12,188 nt of DNA, taken from Bordetella parapertussis (GTDB lineage Bacteria > Pseudomonadota > Gammaproteobacteria > Burkholderiales > Burkholderiaceae_C). Of the stretch, positions 7,214 through 12,188 are shown in pieces (position 1 is the stretch's first letter; every line of letters begins with the position of its first letter). The translations under genes and the position numbers were made by a program. Under the pieces are notes generated by a model. It did no database searches, was not told the DNA's origin, and was given only the letters and a program-made list of their open reading frames with translations. The DNA lies in NCBI GenBank assembly GCA_945873925.1, contig CAMCES010000049.1, positions 1 through 12,188 of the forward strand. The letters are read 5' to 3'.

Positions 7214-7226
7214 AATCAACCACTTA
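7214..7226 (+). promoter_or_regulatory. IHF consensus site (plus strand)
   Basis: AATCAACCACTTA matches WATCAANNNNTTR exactly. It lies 33 bp after the second DnaA box and 56 bp before priA, in opposite orientation to the first IHF site. Confidence 0.5.
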
Positions 7227-7281
7227 GCGTTCTTTATGAAGATTTACCTGAGTTTCACGGCGCAAATAGGGGCTTGACAGA

Positions 7282-9387
7282 TTGAAAGATATCTCAGTTT
7301 TGCTCCCCACCCCGGCCTACAGCGGTTTGACCGGACCCCTGAGCTACCAGCATACCCAAGACCTGGCCACAGGCACCTTGGTGCGGGTGCCCCTGGGGCA
7401 GCGGGAGTGCTTGGGATTGGTTTGGCACACACCCAGCCCTGACAGCGCCGAGCCCTTGACCGACAGGTCCCGGGTGCTGCGCCCGGTGACCGAGGTGCTT
7501 GACTGCCTGCCGCCGCTGTCAGCAGATTGGCTGCACCTGGTGGCTTTTGCCGCCCAGTATTACCAACGCGCCTTGGGTGAATTTGCCCTGGCCTGCTTGC
7601 CACCGCAGCTGCGCGAGGTGAGCCGCGCCCAGCTCGCGCGCAAGCTGCACAAATGCGGCAATACACCCGTCATGCCAAGCGGGGTCAGCATTGCGCCCCA
7701 CCTGCCCACACCCGAACAGGCCCAGGTGCTGGCCCGCTTGGCACAAGACAGTGGCCCGTTTGTGCTGCATGGCAGCACCGGCAGCGGCAAAACCGAAGTG
7801 TATTTGCGCCGCGCCGCCGAGGTCTTGGCACGCGATCCGACCGCGCAAGTGCTGATGCTGGTGCCCGAGATCAACCTCACCCCGCAGTTGGAAGAGCGGG
7901 TGCGCCAGCGTTTTTCCGCGCTCGGTCATGCGGCGATCGTCAGCATGCACAGTGGCATGACACCCGCGCAACGCTTGAACAGCTGGCTGGTCGCCCACAC
8001 CGGTCAAGCCCGCTTGGTCTTGGGCACCCGCATGGCGGTGTTGGCCTCGGTGCCACATTTGCAACTGATCGTGGTCGATGAGGAGCACGACCCGAGCTAC
8101 AAACAACAAGAGGGTGCGCGTTATTCCGCCCGCGACCTGGCGGTTTACCGGGGCCAGCGCGAAGGCGCGCAAGTCATCCTCGGCTCGGCCACGCCATCTT
8201 TGGAGAGTTGGCACCACAGCCGCGACCCGGTCGCAGGCGAGCCCGCGCCGCGCTACCAACGCCTGCGCATGCCCAGCCGGGTGGGTGACGCCATGTTGCC
8301 CGTGCTGCGCCGGGTGGACATGAACAAACAACCGCGGCAAACCCTGGTGTCGGCACCCCTGTTGGCTGCCATGCGTGAACGTTTGGGCCGGCAAGAGCAG
8401 GTGCTGCTGCTGTTGAACCGCCGAGGCTACGCCCCGGTGTTGCACTGCGCGTCTTGTGGCTGGAAAAGCCAATGCCCGCATTGCAGCGCTTACCGGGTTT
8501 TCCACAAAACCGACCGCACACTGCGCTGCCACCATTGCAGCCTAACGCAAGCCGTGCCGCGCGCCTGTCCGGACTGCGGCAACCCAGACATTGGCTCGTT
8601 TGGCCACGGCACCGAGCGGCTGGAAGAACACCTGGCCGAGCTGCTCGCCGACATGCAGCGCCCTAACGGCTCAGCGCTACGGATCGCCCGCATCGACGCC
8701 GACTCGACCCGCTTGAAAGGCGAGTTGGTGCGGCAACTCGCCCAGGTGCATGACGGCGATGTCGATGTCTTGGTCGGCACCCAAATGGTGGCCAAGGGCC
8801 ATGACTTTCGCCGCGTCACCCTGGTGGCGGCCTTGAACCCCGATGGCGCTTTGTTCTCGGCCGACTTTCGCGCCCCCGAGCGCTTGTTTGCCTTGTTGAT
8901 GCAAGCAGCCGGTCGGGCCGGGCGCGACGCTTTGATGGCCAGCCAACAGCCCTGCGAGATTTGGGTGCAAACCTTCCACCCCGCGCACCCACTGTTTGAA
9001 ACCTTGAAGGAACACGACTTCGCGGCCTTTGCCGAGCAACAGTTGCGCGAGCGCGAGCAAGCGGGCTTGCCACCGTTGAGCTTTCAAGCGCTGGTGCGGG
9101 CCGAGGCTCGCAGTCAGGAGGCGGCGCAGGCTTTTTTGAACGCGGCACGCGCGACTGGCCAGGCCTGGCTGGCCGAGGCGGGTGTGGCGGTCACGGTTTA
9201 CCCCGCGGTACCGATGAGCATGCAGCGCGTGGCCAATGTCGAGCGTGCGCAAATGCTGATCGAGTCGGGCTCACGCCGCGCCTTGCAGCATTTTTTAAGC
9301 CACTGGCAAGCCAGCTTGCAAGACACTCGCAGCCAACACAAAACCGTGTTGCGCTGGGCGATCGATGTCGATCCTTTGGCGATATAG
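7282..9387 (+). CDS. priA: Primosomal replication-restart helicase PriA
   Basis: PriA is a 3'-5' superfamily 2 helicase that recognises stalled forks and reloads the replicative helicase. The 701-residue length is close to E. coli PriA (732). The N-terminal DNA-binding part covers about 1-110 (LLPTPAYSGLTGPLSY). Walker A is GSTGSGKT (164-171), the DEAH-type box is DEEH (266-269), and GSATPS (301-306) is motif III. Eight zinc-binding cysteines lie at 389, 392, 398, 401, 416, 419, 429 and 432. Motifs V-VI appear as GTQMVAKGHDF (499-509) and QAAGRAGR (541-548). The start must be TTG at 7282: an in-frame TAG lies 15 bp upstream, AGGGG (7268-7272) stands 9 nt before the TTG, and the family start begins here. 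The TTG start suggests low expression. rep follows after 80 bp, and DnaA and IHF sites lie just upstream. Confidence 0.97.
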   Translation: MKDISVLLPTPAYSGLTGPLSYQHTQDLATGTLVRVPLGQRECLGLVWHTPSPDSAEPLTDRSRVLRPVTEVLDCLPPLSADWLHLVAFAAQYYQRALGEFALACLPPQLREVSRAQLARKLHKCGNTPVMPSGVSIAPHLPTPEQAQVLARLAQDSGPFVLHGSTGSGKTEVYLRRAAEVLARDPTAQVLMLVPEINLTPQLEERVRQRFSALGHAAIVSMHSGMTPAQRLNSWLVAHTGQARLVLGTRMAVLASVPHLQLIVVDEEHDPSYKQQEGARYSARDLAVYRGQREGAQVILGSATPSLESWHHSRDPVAGEPAPRYQRLRMPSRVGDAMLPVLRRVDMNKQPRQTLVSAPLLAAMRERLGRQEQVLLLLNRRGYAPVLHCASCGWKSQCPHCSAYRVFHKTDRTLRCHHCSLTQAVPRACPDCGNPDIGSFGHGTERLEEHLAELLADMQRPNGSALRIARIDADSTRLKGELVRQLAQVHDGDVDVLVGTQMVAKGHDFRRVTLVAALNPDGALFSADFRAPERLFALLMQAAGRAGRDALMASQQPCEIWVQTFHPAHPLFETLKEHDFAAFAEQQLREREQAGLPPLSFQALVRAEARSQEAAQAFLNAARATGQAWLAEAGVAVTVYPAVPMSMQRVANVERAQMLIESGSRRALQHFLSHWQASLQDTRSQHKTVLRWAIDVDPLAI

Positions 9388-9467
9388 CCGCCACCGTCTC
9401 GGCCGGCCAAACCCGCGCTCGTTAAGATCGACAGCTTTACAGCCGTTACCGCTTGCTTGCCCCCCCT

Positions 9468-11552
9468 ATGTCCACTGACCTGAACCTACCGCAACTCGAA
9501 GCGGTTCACCATGTGCAAGGGCCCTGCCTGGTGCTGGCGGGTGCAGGCTCTGGCAAAACCCGGGTGATCACCCACAAAATCAGCCACCTGATCCAACTGG
9601 GCTTGGCCCCCGAGCGGATCGCGGCCATCACCTTCACAAACAAGGCGGCGGCGGAGATGCGCGAACGCGTCAAGCAGCTGGTTGGGCGTGAGGCGCAGAA
9701 AGTGTTGGTCTGCACCTTTCACGCCCTGGGTGTGCGCATGCTCAGGCAAAACGGCCAAGCCCTGGGCTTGAAGAAAAACTTCAGTATCTTGGACTCGGAC
9801 GATGTCACCTCGATCCTGAAGGACGCGGGTGGCACCACCGACGCGGCCACCGCACGCCAATGGCAATGGGCGATCAGCTTATGGAAAAACCAAGGCCTGA
9901 ACGCCGCCATGGCCGAGGCGCAAGCCAGCAACGACAGCCAGCGCATCACCGCGCGGATCATGGCGCGGTACGAGGAGCGTTTGAGCGCCTACCAAAGCGT
10001 GGACTTTGACGACCTGATCGGCTTGCCCTTGAAGCTGTTGCAGCAACAAGACGATGTGCGCGAGCAGTGGCAAGCGCAAATGGGCCATGTGTTGGTCGAC
10101 GAATACCAAGACACCAACGCCACGCAATACGAGGTCTTGAAGCTGTTGGTGGGCGAACGCGCTCGCTTCACCGCGGTGGGCGACGACGACCAGTCGATTT
10201 ACGGTTGGCGCGGCGCGACCCTGGACAACTTGCAGCGCTTGCCACAGGACTTTCCCGCCTTGAAAGTGGTCAAGCTCGAGCAAAACTACCGCTCCACCAG
10301 CGCCATCTTGCAAGCCGCTAACAACGTGATTGGCCCCAACCCCAAGTTGTTTCCCAAGACCTTGTTTTCAGAACTGGGTGCAGGCGAGCCGGTGCGGGTG
10401 ATCGACGCGGACAACGAAGAACACGAGGCCGAGCGCCTGGTCAACCGCATCCAAAGCCTGCGGGCAGGCAATGACACCGGCGAAGGCGTGAGCCAGTTCC
10501 GAGCCTGGAAAGACTTTGCGGTGATCTACCGTGCCAACCACCAATCGCGCATCTTGGAGAAAGCGTTTCGCCAAGCCGCGATTCCCTACAAGGTCTCCGG
10601 TGGCCAAAGCTTTTTCGACCGCGCCGAAATCCGCGACCTGTGCGCCTGGCTGCGCCTGTGGGTGAACAACGACGATGACCCGGCGTTTTTGCGCTGCGTC
10701 ACCACCCCCAAGCGCGGTATTGGCCACACCAGCTTGCAAAAGCTCGGTGAATTTGCCAGCCAGTACCGCATCAGCTTGTTTGAGGCGGTATTGAGCCATT
10801 CGCTGGGCGCGGCCTTGCCCACCAAAGCGGTAGACAGCTTGAAAGCCTTTGGCGACGAGATCAACGACTTGCAGTTTCGCGCTCGCCACACCCAAGGCAG
10901 CCAAGCCGCGCTGGCTTTGTTGACCCAGTGGCTCAAAGACATCGACTATGAAAAGCACCTCTACGACAACGAGGAGAGCGAAAAACTCGCGGCGGCGAGG
11001 TGGAGCAACGTGGTGGACTTCATCGACTGGATGGCCAAGCGCTGCGGCGGCGAGGTGGATGACGCGGCCGGTGTCAGCCTGGTGAGTGAATCCAAGAGCC
11101 TGCTGGAAGTGGCGCAAACCATCGCCTTGTTGTCCACGCTGTCAGAGCGCGAAAAAGACCAGGACGTGGTCACCCTCTCCACCTTGCACGCGGCCAAAGG
11201 GTTGGAGTGGCCGCATGTGATGATGGCCGGGGTCAACGAGGGCTTGTTGCCTTTCAAGCCCGAGGAAGACGGTATGAGCTTGCAGCAAGATGCCTTGAAC
11301 CTGACCCGCATTCAAGAAGAGCGTCGGCTGATGTATGTGGGCATCACCCGCGCCCAGCGCAGCCTGGTGGTGAGTTGGTGCCGCAAACGCAAAAAAGGCC
11401 GCGCGGTGGTCAACGCCTTGCCTAGCCGCTTCATCGCCGAGATGGCGCTGGACCTGGCGACCACCAGGGAAGACCCGATGGCCAGGCTGCGGTTACTGCG
11501 GGCCGAGTTTGCCAAGAAAGTGGAAGAGGAAAAGGCGCTGGAGAAGCCCTGA
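9468..11552 (+). CDS. rep: ATP-dependent DNA helicase Rep
   Basis: Rep is a superfamily 1A 3'-5' helicase that clears proteins ahead of forks and assists restart. The 694-residue product (E. coli Rep has 673) shows the motifs in order: Walker A AGAGSGKT (24-31), motif Ia AITFTNKAAAEMRERV (53-68), motif II DEYQDTN (211-217), motif III GDDDQSIYGWRGA (238-250), motif IV VKLEQNYRS (268-276), motif V TLHAAKGLEW (572-581) and motif VI YVGITRAQ (623-630). Segments such as SELGAGEPV, NNEEHEAER and YKVSGGQSFFDRAEI match Rep better than UvrD or PcrA. The C-terminus is short and charged (FAKKVEEEKALEKP). ATG at 9468 fits the family start; it has no Shine-Dalgarno and follows a run of C, so translation may be weak or coupled. 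A TTG at 9453 would add five residues. It lies in tandem with priA and is probably partly co-transcribed. Confidence 0.93.
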   Translation: MSTDLNLPQLEAVHHVQGPCLVLAGAGSGKTRVITHKISHLIQLGLAPERIAAITFTNKAAAEMRERVKQLVGREAQKVLVCTFHALGVRMLRQNGQALGLKKNFSILDSDDVTSILKDAGGTTDAATARQWQWAISLWKNQGLNAAMAEAQASNDSQRITARIMARYEERLSAYQSVDFDDLIGLPLKLLQQQDDVREQWQAQMGHVLVDEYQDTNATQYEVLKLLVGERARFTAVGDDDQSIYGWRGATLDNLQRLPQDFPALKVVKLEQNYRSTSAILQAANNVIGPNPKLFPKTLFSELGAGEPVRVIDADNEEHEAERLVNRIQSLRAGNDTGEGVSQFRAWKDFAVIYRANHQSRILEKAFRQAAIPYKVSGGQSFFDRAEIRDLCAWLRLWVNNDDDPAFLRCVTTPKRGIGHTSLQKLGEFASQYRISLFEAVLSHSLGAALPTKAVDSLKAFGDEINDLQFRARHTQGSQAALALLTQWLKDIDYEKHLYDNEESEKLAAARWSNVVDFIDWMAKRCGGEVDDAAGVSLVSESKSLLEVAQTIALLSTLSEREKDQDVVTLSTLHAAKGLEWPHVMMAGVNEGLLPFKPEEDGMSLQQDALNLTRIQEERRLMYVGITRAQRSLVVSWCRKRKKGRAVVNALPSRFIAEMALDLATTREDPMARLRLLRAEFAKKVEEEKALEKP

Positions 11553-11574
11553 GCCGGCTTGGCGGGCAGCGGTG

Positions 11575-11588
11575 TCGAACCTGTTCGA
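11575..11588. repeat. Perfect palindrome TCGAAC-CT-GTTCGA
   Basis: Six-base perfect arms around a 2-nt centre lie 22 bp after the rep stop and 62 bp before the aldolase ATG. Its size and position suit an operator for a dimeric repressor controlling the aldolase gene. It is not followed by a T-run, so it is unlikely to be a terminator. Confidence 0.5.
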
Positions 11589-11650
11589 TCTGTCTGCGCA
11601 AGCCATTTGTTTTGTCATCAATGCCACATGTCAACCTTGAAAGCACACCC

Positions 11651-12188
11651 ATGAAAACACCTGTCAACACTTTCAAACAAGCGCTGCAACAAGGCCAGGC
11701 GCAAATCGGTTTTTGGATGTGCATGGCAAGCGCAGAAGCTTCTGAAATATCTGCGCTGGCGGGTTTCGATTGGCTGGTGGTCGATGGCGAACACGCCACC
11801 AACGATCTGCGCAGCATCCAAACCCAGCTGCAAATCTTGAACGCCTACCCAAGCAGCCACCCGGTGGTGCGCCCGCCCGTGGGCGAGACCGCGCTGATCA
11901 AGCAATACCTCGACTTGGGTGCCACCACCCTGCTGGTGCCGATGGTCGACACCCCTGCGCAAGCAGCGCAACTGGTGCAAGCCTGTCGCTACCCGCAAGC
12001 CGATGGCCAAGGCGGCGTGCGAGGCATGGCGGGCGCACGGGCGTCGCGTTGGGGCCATGTCGAGGACTATTTCACCGCCGCGAATGCGCAGGTGTGTTTG
12101 CTGGTGCAGGTGGAAACAATGCAAGGCATGAACAACCTGGACGCGATCGCTGCCACACCAGGCGTCGATGGCGTGTTCTTGGGGCCTG
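11651..12188 (+). CDS. HpcH/HpaI family aldolase, 5' part (right window edge)
   Basis: The frame is open from ATG at 11651 to the window end (179 codons), about two thirds of the usual 255-270 residues. Members are metal-dependent class II aldolases that split 2-oxo-4-hydroxy acids to pyruvate and an aldehyde. Characteristic segments are AGFDWLVVDGEHAT (37-50, catalytic His48), VVRPPV (72-77, Arg74), LLVPMVDT (94-101), GARASRWG (128-135), VQVETMQGMNNL (152-163, Gln153 and metal-ligand Glu155) and GVDGVFLGP (171-179). The second metal ligand, an Asp that follows the GP in the family, lies just past the edge. It resembles E. coli HpaI and GarL about equally by eye, so homoprotocatechuate or glucarate breakdown cannot be chosen. 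No partner catabolic genes are visible. The SD is weak (GAAAG). Confidence 0.92.
   Translation, partial: MKTPVNTFKQALQQGQAQIGFWMCMASAEASEISALAGFDWLVVDGEHATNDLRSIQTQLQILNAYPSSHPVVRPPVGETALIKQYLDLGATTLLVPMVDTPAQAAQLVQACRYPQADGQGGVRGMAGARASRWGHVEDYFTAANAQVCLLVQVETMQGMNNLDAIAATPGVDGVFLGP

Larger units (their letters stand above)
6945..7281. promoter_or_regulatory. AT-rich hemE-priA intergenic region with DnaA and IHF sites (origin-like)
   Basis: This is the longest plus-strand gap in the window and much richer in A+T than the flanking genes, especially at 7014-7090. It contains two perfect DnaA boxes 176 bp apart, two perfect IHF consensus sites in opposite orientation, and a short inverted repeat TGACA-AGC-TGTCA at 7154-7166 just before the second box. 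Its layout resembles a small replication origin or a DnaA-control locus, and it must also contain the priA promoter. DnaA-box number is low for a classical oriC, and betaproteobacterial origins normally lie by dnaA, so the function is open. No protein gene longer than eight codons was seen. Confidence 0.6.

Noticed and set aside
7274..7279. TTGACA as a -35 box for priA
   Set aside because: The -10 box would fall near 7297, inside the coding sequence, so it cannot drive the TTG 7282 start.
7519..8535. Long open frame on the minus strand (338 codons)
   Set aside because: It lies wholly antisense to priA, whose motifs are intact. The product is Gln/His/Arg-rich with no recognisable domain, as expected from codon bias on the opposite strand.
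9401..9408. GGCCGGCC palindrome between priA and rep
   Set aside because: Expected by chance in GC-rich DNA, with no flanking structure or T-run to make it a terminator.
10368..11117. Minus-strand open frame of 249 codons
   Set aside because: Antisense shadow of rep, which has all helicase motifs in frame.

Overview
The window looks like a GC-rich betaproteobacterial chromosome, most likely Burkholderiales/Comamonadaceae. That placement is an inference from codon usage, the protein sequences and the hemE-priA-rep gene order; no 16S or other marker is present. Nine protein genes are supported. Two of them run off the window edges. No tRNA, rRNA, CRISPR array, insertion sequence or prophage gene was found.

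Region 1 (1-1890, minus strand) holds two consecutive genes for exported proteins of the DUF11 / 'conserved repeat domain' type. A 199-residue protein is followed after 30 bp by a much larger protein, of which only the first 420 residues are inside the window. Region 2 (1891-2129) is an AT-rich divergent promoter region with two inverted repeats. Region 3 (2130-3601) holds a histidine-phosphatase-family gene (+) and a creatininase-family amidohydrolase gene (-), whose stop codons overlap by 4 bp. Region 4 (3620-6944) holds a DsbD/ScsB-type transmembrane thiol-disulfide reductase, then hemE (uroporphyrinogen decarboxylase), separated by a 58-bp gap with a perfect hairpin.

Region 5 (6945-7281) is the most interesting part: a 337-bp AT-rich gap between hemE and priA. 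It carries two perfect DnaA boxes (TTATGCACA and TTATCCACA) and two perfect matches to the IHF consensus in opposite orientation. The same combination occurs in bacterial replication origins and in DnaA-control loci such as E. coli datA and DARS2. The Caulobacter chromosomal origin also lies next to hemE. It is therefore a candidate DnaA/IHF nucleoprotein site: an origin, a DnaA-titration locus, or a DnaA-controlled priA promoter.

Region 6 (7282-11552) holds priA and rep, two helicases of replication-fork restart, in tandem. Region 7 (11651-12188) is the start of an HpcH/HpaI-family aldolase gene, cut by the right edge, preceded by a 14-bp perfect palindrome. The hemE-[DnaA/IHF region]-priA-rep segment can be read as a replication-linked block; the other genes are housekeeping or envelope functions with no obvious shared pathway.
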